From positions 1-53,276 of the forward strand of contig CAZUQP010000009.1 of the NCBI GenBank assembly GCA_964622455.1: a DNA stretch of 53,276 nucleotides, in the 5' to 3' direction. Each line of letters opens with the position of its first letter. Position 1 is the first letter of the stretch. Positions 1 through 7,895 of this stretch are shown piece after piece. The stretch comes from CAZUQP01 sp964622455 (GTDB lineage Bacteria; Pseudomonadota; Gammaproteobacteria; DSM-16500). The notes beneath the pieces were generated by a model, which searched no databases, was not told where the DNA came from, and saw only the letters and a list, made by a program, of their open reading frames with translations. The translations under genes were made by a program, and so were the position numbers.

Positions 1-60
1 GCGACTTGTTCGCGGCATCCAGGGTTTCTGGGTACCGCGCATAAAGCGCGGTACGTAGGG
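1..60. repeat. edge of a dispersed palindromic repeat
   Basis: Two hairpin-capable palindromes lie back to back just downstream of era. The first is GCGACTTGTTCGC at 1-13, cut by the window edge. The second has arms GTACCGCGC (32-40) and GCGCGGTAC (46-54) around a 5-base loop. No T-tract follows on either strand, so a simple terminator is unlikely. The sequence resembles intergenic palindromic repeats scattered through many bacterial genomes; family membership cannot be tested with one copy. Confidence 0.45.
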
Positions 61-72
61 ACGGTAAGCCGC

Positions 73-963
73 TTATTTCAAACCCAAACTACCCAGCGCA
101 CGCTCATCATCTGTCCAATCACTTTTTACTTTTACCCATAACCGTAAAAATATTTTTTTACCGATCAATTTTACTATTTCTTTTCGCGCAGCTGTCCCAA
201 TTTTTTTTAACCGTTCACCTGCTTTACCAATTACAATCGGTTTTTGCCCTTCACGCTCGACCCAAATTACCGCATTAATATTCAATAAATTGTTTTGTTC
301 TTTGATCGATTCAACAACGACTGTCGTACTGTAAGGTAATTCCTGCCCCGTTAAACGAATTAATTTTTCACGAATAATTTCTGCTGCTTGAAACGATAAA
401 TCTTTATCCGTAATTTGTTCTTCTGGAAATAAATAAGGGCCCTCTGGCATTAAAGAAATTAATGTTTTTTGCAAAGAATCAATATTTTCTGCACGCTCTG
501 CTGAAATAGGGACGATATGTAAAAAATTAAATTTTTCTTTATATTGTTCAATCAAGGGTAAAATCAATTTTTTATCTTTGAGTTTATCTATTTTATTAAT
601 CACCAATATCACCGGCACAGAATAATTGCTGATTTGCTGCAATATTCTTTCATCTTCTTCGTGAAAACGAGTTGCTTCAATCATAAAAAGAACGGCGTTA
701 GCATCTGGAATGACTGCGCTCGCCAACCGATTCATATAACGATTGATCGCGCGTTTTCCTGCATGATGCAATCCGGGTGTATCGATATAAATAATCTGCA
801 CCGATTGAATCGTTTGAATGCCTAAAATTTGTTGGCGTGTCGTTTGTGGCTTTGAAGAAATAATACTAATTTTTTGACCGATCAAGGTATTTAACAGGGT
901 AGATTTCCCTACATTAGGACGTCCAATAATCGCAACATAACCACATTTAGTCATAGTACTCAC
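73..963 (-). CDS. era: GTPase Era
   Basis: Ribosome-assembly GTPase that binds the 3' end of 16S rRNA and acts late in 30S maturation. The P-loop GRPNVGKST is at residues 14-22, the G3 motif DTPG at 61-64 and the G4 motif NKID at 123-126. A C-terminal KH RNA-binding domain carries the loop VIGKAGERLKKIG. The length (296 aa) is normal. The first codon is GTG and overlaps the rnc stop (GTGA); an ATG three codons later (952-954) is an equally likely start. It is the last gene of the run sdhE-ygfX-lepA-lepB-rnc-era, so it should be translationally coupled to rnc. The partnership with RNase III, which makes the rRNA precursors, is conserved in many proteobacteria. Confidence 0.97.
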   Translation of the reverse strand: MSTMTKCGYVAIIGRPNVGKSTLLNTLIGQKISIISSKPQTTRQQILGIQTIQSVQIIYIDTPGLHHAGKRAINRYMNRLASAVIPDANAVLFMIEATRFHEEDERILQQISNYSVPVILVINKIDKLKDKKLILPLIEQYKEKFNFLHIVPISAERAENIDSLQKTLISLMPEGPYLFPEEQITDKDLSFQAAEIIREKLIRLTGQELPYSTTVVVESIKEQNNLLNINAVIWVEREGQKPIVIGKAGERLKKIGTAARKEIVKLIGKKIFLRLWVKVKSDWTDDERALGSLGLK

Positions 964-1619
964 TTTTTAATGATCTCTAACATATGTTCAGCAGCCTCTT
1001 GTTCTGCACGCCTTCGACTTGTACCTTTGCCCGTTATTTTTTTATCCCGAACAGTGCAGCTAACTACAAATATTTGTTGATGCGCCTCGCCTTCAACCAT
1101 TTCTACGGTATAAAGAGGCAACGGTAAGTGATGCCTTTGTAAATATTCTTGTAATTGCGTCTTCGGATCTTTATGGTTAGTCGTATAATCAAGTGATGCA
1201 AGCAAAGGCTGGTACCAGCGTAAAAGTGCCTCCCGCACCGCACTAAAACCACCGTCTAAATAAATTGCGCCTATAATCGCTTCCATTGCACATGACAAAA
1301 TAGAGCTGCGTTCTGCTCCGCCGCTTTTTAATTCACCCATTCCAAGATGTAAATAATTACCCAATTCAAATTGACGGCCTAATGCGCCCAATGTTTCACG
1401 ATTAATTAAGGTCGCGCGAAAACGGCTTAAATGACCTTCTTGGGCATGAGGAAATTGCTGGTATAATGCTTCCGCAATTACAAAATTAACAATTGAATCA
1501 CCTAAAAATTCTAACCGCTCGTTATTGTTTTCATTCATACTCCGATGGGTCAACGCCATCGTTAATAATTGCGCATCATTAAAATGATAACCTAATTTTC
1601 TGGACAATTCTTCACTCAT
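960..1619 (-). CDS. rnc: ribonuclease III
   Basis: Double-strand-specific endoribonuclease that processes rRNA precursors and structured mRNAs. The catalytic-domain signature ERLEFLGDS is at residues 34-42, and a C-terminal dsRNA-binding domain starts around residue 150 (DPKTQLQEYL ... GKGTSRRRAEQEAAEHML). The length (219 aa) is typical. One oddity: in the second metal-binding motif, usually A-D-x-x-E-A, the sequence reads LSCAMEAIIG, so the normally conserved acidic residue before Glu113 is Cys110. Glu37, Asp41 and Glu113 are present. The gene sits between lepB (10 bp upstream) and era (4 bp overlap). Confidence 0.96.
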   Translation of the reverse strand: MSEELSRKLGYHFNDAQLLTMALTHRSMNENNNERLEFLGDSIVNFVIAEALYQQFPHAQEGHLSRFRATLINRETLGALGRQFELGNYLHLGMGELKSGGAERSSILSCAMEAIIGAIYLDGGFSAVREALLRWYQPLLASLDYTTNHKDPKTQLQEYLQRHHLPLPLYTVEMVEGEAHQQIFVVSCTVRDKKITGKGTSRRRAEQEAAEHMLEIIKK

Positions 1620-1629
1620 ACTTTTTCCA

Positions 1630-2409
1630 CTAATGAATCAGAGACCCTATTCTATTCCATCGTATTTTATGTAAAAAATCAGCATTACTATCCCAACTCA
1701 TCCAAATGACACTCGCTTTACCGATGATGTTTGCATCCGGTACAAACCCCCAGTAGCGGCTGTCTGCGCTGTCATCTCGATTATCACCCATCGCAAAATA
1801 CATGCCGGGAGGTACAACAAGATCTTTAAAGTCATCACCGAGTCTATCCGGAATTTGATAAATGCTATGCTGCACGCCCAATAAATTTTCTTGTTTTTGC
1901 ACCACATTCCAAGTAGATCCATCTTCACTTTGATCTGTCGTATTTTTTTGAAAGATTTGCGGCGCTTCTTTGCCATTCACATACAACACTTTATTAACAT
2001 AGCTAATGCGGTCGCCCGGTAGCCCAACAACTCTTTTAATATAATCAATCGATGGTTTAGGAGGAAAACGGAATACAATAATGTCTCCATGCTTTAAATC
2101 ACCTACGGGATAGATTTTTTTATGTATCACCGGCAAACGGATGCCATAATCAAATTTATTCACCAAAATAAAATCGCCGATCAATAAAGTAGGCTCGAGC
2201 GAGCCGCTTGGAATACGAAAAGGTTCATATAAAAAAGATCGCAATAAAAAAACAATCAGTAAAATAGGAAAAAAAGAGCGCGCATATTCAATGACAATCG
2301 GCTGCTTTTTAACCCCGCGTTTTTTTGCTAAAAAAAGAATATCAAATAGAGCAATTACACCGCAGACGAGCAGCGCATAAAAGAGAATCAATTCAAAATT
2401 AAAATTCAT
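1630..2409 (-). CDS. lepB: signal peptidase I
   Basis: Inner-membrane serine protease that removes signal peptides from secreted proteins. Two N-terminal membrane segments (about residues 6-27 and 44-63) precede the box RIPSGSLEPTLLIGDF containing the nucleophile Ser. The box YIKRVVGLPGD contains the general-base Lys, and GDNRDDSADSRYWGFVP is the conserved C-terminal box. The residue after the catalytic Ser is Leu rather than the more common Met. The start ATG overlaps the lepA stop as ATGA, so it is coupled to lepA as in many gammaproteobacteria. The length is 259 aa. Confidence 0.95.
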   Translation of the reverse strand: MNFNFELILFYALLVCGVIALFDILFLAKKRGVKKQPIVIEYARSFFPILLIVFLLRSFLYEPFRIPSGSLEPTLLIGDFILVNKFDYGIRLPVIHKKIYPVGDLKHGDIIVFRFPPKPSIDYIKRVVGLPGDRISYVNKVLYVNGKEAPQIFQKNTTDQSEDGSTWNVVQKQENLLGVQHSIYQIPDRLGDDFKDLVVPPGMYFAMGDNRDDSADSRYWGFVPDANIIGKASVIWMSWDSNADFLHKIRWNRIGSLIH

Positions 2410-4199
2410 TTTTTATCTACCTTTAATATAGCCAAAAATGCTTCTTGAGGAATTTCAACATTTCCGACTTGTTTCATCCGTTTTTTTCCTTCTTTTTGCT
2501 TCTCTAACAATTTACGTTTGCGCGAAACATCACCGCCATAACATTTAGCCAATACATTTTTACGTAATGCTTTGACTGTAGTGCGAGCAATCACATGCGC
2601 GCCAATGGCTGCTTGGATTGCAACATCAAACATCTGCCGCGGAATCAACTCTTGCATTTTTTCAGTTAACTGCCGGCCCTTATATTGTGCTTGTTCCCGA
2701 TGAATAATTAAAGCAAGTGCATCGACTTTATCGCCGTTAATTAATAAATCTAATTTGACAAGATCTGCCGTTTGAAAATAAGAAAAGCTATAATCAAGTG
2801 ACGCATAACCGCGGCTGACGGATTTTAAGCGGTCAAAAAAATCTAATACAATTTCAGCCAACGGAATTTCATAAGTGAGCGATACTTGGTTCCCTAAATA
2901 CAATAAATTTTTTTGCAAGCCGCGCCGCTCCACACACAGCGTGATGACACTGCCTAAATAAATTTGCGGAACTAAAATATTGACTTTGGCAATCGGTTCG
3001 CGAATTTCTTCAATATAATTTAATGGCGGTAATTTAGCGGGATTATCAATATGCAGTGTTTCGCCTTGCGTATTCACCACTTCATAGACGACAGTCGGCG
3101 CAGTAGTAATCAAGTCCAAATTATATTCGCGCTCAAGACGTTCTTGCACAATTTCCATGTGCAGCATGCCTAAAAATCCGCAGCGAAAACCAAAACCTAA
3201 TGCTTCGGAAGATTCCGGTTCATAAAATAAAGCTGCATCATTTAAACAAAGTTTACCTAATGCATCGCGGAATGCAGGAAAATCATCTGAATGTACAGGG
3301 AATAATCCTGCATAGACTTGCGGTTTAATTTTTTTAAACCCAGGCAACATGCTTGATGCTGGTTTATTCGCGTGCGTTAAAGTATCCCCGACGGGTGCTG
3401 CATTAATATCTTTAATCCCAGCCACCACATAACCGACTTCGCCTGCGCTTAACACGTTGGTTGCAACCCGTTTAGGGGTAAAAACTCCGATACCATTCAC
3501 TTCATGAGATTTGCCTGTTGACATCGTTCGCATTTTTTCACCTAATTTAAGTGTGCCATTTTTAACACGCACGAGCGATACGACCCCTAAATAACTATCA
3601 AACCAAGAATCAATAATAAGCGCTTGCAAAGGAGCATGGGGGTCACCCTCAGGCGGTGGAATGTCCGCAATTAATCGTTCCAATAATTCTTCAATGCCAA
3701 TGCCCATTTTAGCGCTAACGCGAACTGCATCTTGCGCTGGAATCCCGATGATTTCTTCAATTTCATGGATCACACGGTCAGGATCCGCTTGCGGCAAATC
3801 AATTTTATTCAGCACTGGCAGTACATGAAGACCTTGCTCAATGGCCGTATAACAGACCGCTAAGGTTTGTGCTTCGACCCCTTGACCCGCATCGACTACC
3901 AATAATGCGCCCTCACATGCCGCTAAAGACCGAGAGACTTCATAAGAAAAATCCACATGGCCAGGCGTATCGATAAAATTAAGCTGATAAGTTTCCCCAT
4001 CTTTGGCCCGGTAATGCAAAGTCACGCTGTGCGCTTTAATCGTAATGCCGCGCTCACGCTCAAGATCCATAGAGTCTAAGACTTGCTCAGACATTTCGCG
4101 CTCACTTAAGCCACCACATAATTGAATCAAACGGTCAGCCAAGGTAGATTTACCATGGTCAATATGGGCAATAATAGAAAAGTTACGAATAAGCTGCAT
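2406..4199 (-). CDS. lepA: translation elongation factor 4 (LepA)
   Basis: Ribosome-associated GTPase of the EF-G-like family, implicated in translation under stress and in initiation or ribosome assembly. Visible motifs: AHIDHGKSTLADRL (G1), the switch region RERGITIKAHSV, DTPGHVDF (G3) and NKIDLPQ (G4). The LepA-specific C-terminal domain includes KCYGGDVSRKRKLLEKQKEGKKRMK. The ATG at 4197-4199 is preferred (597 aa, the family length) because TTTTGGAAC lies at Shine-Dalgarno distance upstream; a longer in-frame reading to 4238 would add 13 hydrophobic residues unlike the family. It follows ygfX by 32 bp and overlaps lepB by 4 bp. Confidence 0.97.
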   Translation of the reverse strand: MQLIRNFSIIAHIDHGKSTLADRLIQLCGGLSEREMSEQVLDSMDLERERGITIKAHSVTLHYRAKDGETYQLNFIDTPGHVDFSYEVSRSLAACEGALLVVDAGQGVEAQTLAVCYTAIEQGLHVLPVLNKIDLPQADPDRVIHEIEEIIGIPAQDAVRVSAKMGIGIEELLERLIADIPPPEGDPHAPLQALIIDSWFDSYLGVVSLVRVKNGTLKLGEKMRTMSTGKSHEVNGIGVFTPKRVATNVLSAGEVGYVVAGIKDINAAPVGDTLTHANKPASSMLPGFKKIKPQVYAGLFPVHSDDFPAFRDALGKLCLNDAALFYEPESSEALGFGFRCGFLGMLHMEIVQERLEREYNLDLITTAPTVVYEVVNTQGETLHIDNPAKLPPLNYIEEIREPIAKVNILVPQIYLGSVITLCVERRGLQKNLLYLGNQVSLTYEIPLAEIVLDFFDRLKSVSRGYASLDYSFSYFQTADLVKLDLLINGDKVDALALIIHREQAQYKGRQLTEKMQELIPRQMFDVAIQAAIGAHVIARTTVKALRKNVLAKCYGGDVSRKRKLLEKQKEGKKRMKQVGNVEIPQEAFLAILKVDKK

Positions 4200-4231
4200 G
4201 CGTGTTCCAAAAAACAATAAGGCCGGGAATA

Positions 4232-4630
4232 TTAACAAAAATTCCGCAATCTCACCAGCAATTGCCGATAATGGTCTTTTTCTAGAGCATCATTAAAAAT
4301 AACACAAGACCGCTTCAGGTTTTTTTCTGGGATGGTAAAACAAATTACAGATACCCAAAAAGTAACCGTACTTTCTCCCCTTACTTCAATCGGCCATATC
4401 TCATTTTTATGACGTATGGCCCACCCTTCCTCGGTATGTAAAATGGCTTGCCACTCATGATGCTTCCAAAAAATAAAAACGCCATAGCCCATGGTCATAC
4501 TCATTAAAAAACACTTTAGCCATCCATTCAATGGCAAATAAATAATAATCATTACACTGCCAAGCACTACTGTAAGATAGAGTAATAAATATTGCTTAGA
4601 AAGATGAATTTTGCTTTCGAATTTTTGCAT
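4232..4630 (-). CDS. ygfX: YgfX/CptA-family membrane protein
   Basis: Small inner-membrane protein of 132 aa with two hydrophobic segments near the N-terminus (about residues 14-32 and 36-54) and a soluble C-terminal half. Its identity rests on position as much as on sequence: it overlaps sdhE by 35 bp, the arrangement of the ygfY-ygfX (cptB-cptA) pair of Enterobacteria. In E. coli the pair was proposed as a toxin-antitoxin system affecting cytoskeletal proteins, while YgfY is also the flavinylation factor SdhE. The sequence is divergent, so the functional inference is moderate. Translation is probably coupled to sdhE. Confidence 0.7.
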   Translation of the reverse strand: MQKFESKIHLSKQYLLLYLTVVLGSVMIIIYLPLNGWLKCFLMSMTMGYGVFIFWKHHEWQAILHTEEGWAIRHKNEIWPIEVRGESTVTFWVSVICFTIPEKNLKRSCVIFNDALEKDHYRQLLVRLRNFC

Positions 4631-4865
4631 GATGGCGGATCTTCTCTATCATAATGGCAAATGTAGGATTGGGCGCTATTTCTTTACCGGTCAACCACAT
4701 AAAGAGTTCTTGATCTTCAGAGTCTAGTAATTTAACAAACACAGCTTGATCGGCAGGAGATAAATGACTATAGGCTTCTTCTAAGAAATTGCCTAATAAA
4801 ACATCTAGTTCCAGCATGCCGCGCCGGCAGGCCCAGCGTAAACGCGGGGAAATGATAGAGCTCAA
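4596..4865 (-). CDS. sdhE: succinate dehydrogenase assembly factor SdhE (YgfY)
   Basis: Small helical protein (89 aa) that promotes covalent FAD attachment to SdhA. The diagnostic RGxxE segment is present as WACRRGMLELD at residues 12-22, followed by LLGNFLEEAY and DQELFMWLTG, which match the family layout. The start appears to be TTG at 4863-4865, preceded by AGAGGTGA at good Shine-Dalgarno spacing. A TATAAT box on the minus strand (4903-4908) probably serves this gene and the operon behind it, back to back with the promoter of the 4998 gene. Confidence 0.88.
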   Translation of the reverse strand: MSSIISPRLRWACRRGMLELDVLLGNFLEEAYSHLSPADQAVFVKLLDSEDQELFMWLTGKEIAPNPTFAIMIEKIRHHAKIRKQNSSF

Positions 4866-4908
4866 GACTCACCTCTTAATATTTTTCAAAGGATTTTTTG
4901 CTATTATA

Positions 4909-4937
4909 TTGATTAAGAGAAACGTGTACAGTATTCT
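4909..4937 (+). promoter_or_regulatory. sigma70-type promoter for the kbl-tdh operon
   Basis: TTGATT (4909-4914), a 17-bp spacer, then TATTCT (4932-4937), 60 bp ahead of the first gene. The minus-strand TATAAT at 4903-4908 touches the -35 box, so the two divergent operons share a very compact control region. Confidence 0.55.
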
Positions 4938-4997
4938 TAAAAAAAGAATTGTCTGCCATGGATGGTAACAGATAAAATAAAAATAGAAGGTAGACTT

Positions 4998-5279
4998 ATG
5001 TCTCTTTTATTGAAAAAAGAACTTCTTAAAGCGTTGCAACCACTACTCCCACGCCATAAGGCCTTGCGCCCTATTTTTAATAAAATTACAAAAATCAACA
5101 TCCCTCATCATGATTATTTGCGAGCATGGGCATGCGTATTCTTTGTGGCATTGAAAATTCCCGCTATCCTAAAAGATAAAGCCAGCTATGATTTAAGATT
5201 GTTTGCCCTTCATTGCGAAAAAAGCATTAAAATTATTCCTGGCCCTACTGAAAAAATGCATCGCAGCAAAGGAAGATAA
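4998..5279 (+). CDS. hypothetical 93-aa protein preceding kbl
   Basis: Not recognised. The ATG at 4998 is chosen because AGAAGGT stands at Shine-Dalgarno spacing; an earlier in-frame ATG at 4962 has none. The protein is basic and leucine-rich at the N-terminus (MSLLLKKELLKALQPLLPRH), has a short hydrophobic patch (AWACVFFVALKIPAIL) that could be an amphipathic or buried helix, and ends in a basic tail. It lies 6 bp before kbl under the same promoter, so it is probably co-transcribed with the threonine-degrading genes. No known motif is visible. Confidence 0.6.
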   Translation: MSLLLKKELLKALQPLLPRHKALRPIFNKITKINIPHHDYLRAWACVFFVALKIPAILKDKASYDLRLFALHCEKSIKIIPGPTEKMHRSKGR

Positions 5280-5285
5280 CCCTAT

Positions 5286-6470
5286 ATGACTCAGACTTTT
5301 CTTGATCATTTGGCTCATGAAATTGATCAGCTCAAACAAACCGGTTTATATAAAAATGAACGCGTCATCACCTCACAACAACAAGCACTCATTACGACTG
5401 ATGGTGAAAAAGTTTTAAATTTTTGTGCGAATAATTACTTAGGACTTGCCAATCATCCTGAATTAATTGCCGCCGGCAAAGAAGCACTCGAACGTTACGG
5501 TTTTGGAATGTCATCCGTGCGTTTTATTTGCGGCACCCAGTCTGTCCATAAAACGTTAGAAGACCGCTTAAGTGATTTTTTAAAAATGGAAGATACCATA
5601 TTATATTCTTCTTGCTTTGATGCAAACGGCGGTTTGTTTGAAACATTACTTCAACCCGACGATGCGATTATCAGCGATGCTTTAAATCACGCGAGCATTA
5701 TTGATGGCATACGCCTTTGCAAAGCCAAGCGCTTTCGTTATAACAATAACGACATGCAAGATCTGGAAAAAAAATTACAAGAAACCAAAGAATGCCGTTA
5801 CCGCATGGTCGCAACTGACGGCGTTTTTTCCATGGATGGCATTATTGCCAATTTACCAGCGATTTGCGATCTTGCAGAAAAATATGACGCACTCGTCATG
5901 GTCGATGATTCGCATGCTGTCGGTTTTATGGGAAAAAATGGCCGCGGTACCCATGAATATCACAACGTGATGGACCGGATCGATATTATCACTGGCACGC
6001 TCGGCAAAGCATTAGGCGGTGCCTCAGGCGGTTACACCAGTGGTAAAAAAGAAATTGTTGAATGGTTACGTCAACGATCAAGACCTTATTTATTTTCTAA
6101 TACGCTTGCACCCGTCGTTGCAGCAACTTCGATCAAAGTGCTCGATCTTTTAGAATTAAATCATGATCTCATTAAACGCTTGCACGACAATACCGCTTAT
6201 TTCCGAAAAAACATGGAAAAACTTAGGTTTAAATTAGTTCCAGGTGAGCACCCTATTGTTCCTGTCATGTTAGGCGATGCCAAATTAGCAAAAACCATGG
6301 CAGATGAATTATTAAAAGAAGGTGTCTATGTGATAGGTTTTTCTTACCCTGTTGTGCCGCATGGACAAGCGCGCATTCGCACACAATTGTCAGCTGCACA
6401 TACCATGTCTGATTTAGATAAAGCAATTCATGCATTTGCCAAAGTAGGCAAACAATTAGGAGTGATATGA
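5286..6470 (+). CDS. kbl: glycine C-acetyltransferase (2-amino-3-ketobutyrate CoA ligase)
   Basis: PLP enzyme of the alpha-oxoamine synthase family. It cleaves 2-amino-3-oxobutyrate with CoA to glycine and acetyl-CoA, the second step of threonine breakdown. Landmarks: LNFCANNYLGLANHPE near the N-terminus, VDDSHAVGFMG (PLP-ring contacts) and TGTLGKALGGASGGY with the Schiff-base lysine at about residue 241. The length (394 aa) matches the E. coli enzyme. It overlaps tdh by ATGA, making a coupled two-enzyme unit that passes the unstable intermediate directly from Tdh. Confidence 0.97.
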   Translation: MTQTFLDHLAHEIDQLKQTGLYKNERVITSQQQALITTDGEKVLNFCANNYLGLANHPELIAAGKEALERYGFGMSSVRFICGTQSVHKTLEDRLSDFLKMEDTILYSSCFDANGGLFETLLQPDDAIISDALNHASIIDGIRLCKAKRFRYNNNDMQDLEKKLQETKECRYRMVATDGVFSMDGIIANLPAICDLAEKYDALVMVDDSHAVGFMGKNGRGTHEYHNVMDRIDIITGTLGKALGGASGGYTSGKKEIVEWLRQRSRPYLFSNTLAPVVAATSIKVLDLLELNHDLIKRLHDNTAYFRKNMEKLRFKLVPGEHPIVPVMLGDAKLAKTMADELLKEGVYVIGFSYPVVPHGQARIRTQLSAAHTMSDLDKAIHAFAKVGKQLGVI

Positions 6471-7492
6471 AAGGATTAACAAAAACAACATCGGAAGTCG
6501 GCATTCAATTACTGGATATTCCAAAGCCTAAAATTGGACATAATGATGTTTTAATTAAAATAAAAAAAACAGCGATCTGCGGTACTGATCTGCATATTTA
6601 TCAGTGGGATGAATGGGCAAAACGAACTATTTCACTTCCGCTCACTATCGGCCATGAATTTGCGGGAGAAATTGTTGAAATCGGTCAAGATGTCAAAGGC
6701 TTTAAAATAGGCGATCGAGTATCTGGCGAAGGACATATTGCTTGTGGTGTCTGCCGCAATTGCCGTGCTGGCCGCAGGCATATTTGTCGTAGAAATGAAA
6801 GCGTCGGCGTCACGCGCGAAGGTTCTTTTGCTGAATATCTTTCGTTGCCCGCTGTCAATGTTTACCCTCTTCCACCCGATATTTCTGATACAAAAGCTTC
6901 CATTTTAGATCCCTTAGGTAACGCCGTTCATACCGCACTTGCATTTAGTTTAGTGGGCGAAGATGTATTGATTACAGGCGCAGGCCCGGTTGGCATCATG
7001 GCTATCAAGATTGCGCGACATGTAGGTGCGCGTCACATTGTCATCACCGATATCAATCCTTATCGTTTAGCCTTAGCCAAAAAAATGGGCGCATCACTTG
7101 CCATTGATACTGAACACACTTCCTTGAAAGAAGCCATGGATATATTAAAAATGCGCGAAGGATTTGACGTGGGCCTTGAAATGTCGGGGAATGCAACCGC
7201 ATTCAGCGGAATGTTAGCGCATATGAATCATGGGGGGAGAATAGCATTACTGGGTTTTTTACCGCGTGAAACTCAAATTGATTGGAATCATATCATCATG
7301 AAGGGACTGCAGATAAAAGGAATTTATGGCCGGGAAATGTTTGAAACATGGTATAAAATGATTAGCATGCTGCAAAGTGGTCTTGATATATCCTCTGTCA
7401 TCACACATGAATTTCATTTTACAGATTATCAAAAAGCATTTGATACTATGCTTTCTGGACAAAGCGGAAAAATTATTCTTAATTGGGATTAA
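6467..7492 (+). CDS. tdh: L-threonine 3-dehydrogenase
   Basis: Zinc-dependent medium-chain dehydrogenase that oxidises L-threonine to 2-amino-3-oxobutyrate with NAD+. It shows the catalytic zinc region CGTDLHIYQWDEWA, GHEFAGEIVEIG, the structural-zinc cysteines CGVCRNCRAGRRHIC, and the Rossmann motif ITGAGPVGIMAIKIAR followed by an acidic residue (ITDINPYR), consistent with NAD. The length is 341 aa. Its start overlaps the kbl stop, and a terminator-like hairpin follows at 7558, so this is the end of the operon. Confidence 0.97.
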   Translation: MKGLTKTTSEVGIQLLDIPKPKIGHNDVLIKIKKTAICGTDLHIYQWDEWAKRTISLPLTIGHEFAGEIVEIGQDVKGFKIGDRVSGEGHIACGVCRNCRAGRRHICRRNESVGVTREGSFAEYLSLPAVNVYPLPPDISDTKASILDPLGNAVHTALAFSLVGEDVLITGAGPVGIMAIKIARHVGARHIVITDINPYRLALAKKMGASLAIDTEHTSLKEAMDILKMREGFDVGLEMSGNATAFSGMLAHMNHGGRIALLGFLPRETQIDWNHIIMKGLQIKGIYGREMFETWYKMISMLQSGLDISSVITHEFHFTDYQKAFDTMLSGQSGKIILNWD

Positions 7493-7557
7493 ACCCCCTC
7501 ACTTCTGATAACCCCTCCTGAAATTTCATTTAATCAAACAAGTTATAAAACATAATG

Positions 7558-7581
7558 ATACGGCAAATGTCGTATTTTTTT
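7558..7581 (+). terminator. rho-independent terminator after tdh
   Basis: Stem ATACGGC / GTCGTAT (one G-U pair) around a 4-base loop, followed by seven T residues. It lies 65 bp past the tdh stop and 35 bp before the next gene. Confidence 0.6.
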
Positions 7582-7615
7582 AGTAACCACTATATAATCA
7601 AGAAGGAAGAATAAA

Positions 7616-7891
7616 ATGCACAAAAAGCAAGAGGCGTTTATGAGTTCGAACGATGAGCGAATAGCTGTATTAGAAACGACTATCAGCCATATTGATACAA
7701 GTTTAATAGAAATTAAACAAGATATTAAAACTTTGACTGAAAGTACGCGACAAGAAATGAAATCAATGAATGAAAAAATGGATTCTCGATTCGATAAGAT
7801 GAATGATCGCTTATGGAATTTATTTTTTTGGATGATTGCTGGATTTGCCAGTACTCTCGGTATTGTTGCACACGCTCTTCATTGGATTTAA
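7616..7891 (+). CDS. small coiled-coil protein with a C-terminal membrane anchor
   Basis: 91 aa, function unknown. Residues about 12-65 form a heptad-like coiled coil (ERIAVLETTISHIDTSLIEI, then KSMNEKMDSRFDKMNDR), and residues about 67-88 form one hydrophobic segment (LFFWMIAGFASTLGIVAHAL). Such layouts are common in small bacterial proteins that tether or oligomerise at the inner membrane. The ATG at 7616 has AAGGAAG upstream; a second in-frame ATG at 7640 also has a plausible ribosome site. It stops 4 bp from the convergent aminopeptidase gene. Confidence 0.65.
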   Translation: MHKKQEAFMSSNDERIAVLETTISHIDTSLIEIKQDIKTLTESTRQEMKSMNEKMDSRFDKMNDRLWNLFFWMIAGFASTLGIVAHALHWI

Positions 7892-7895
7892 ATAG

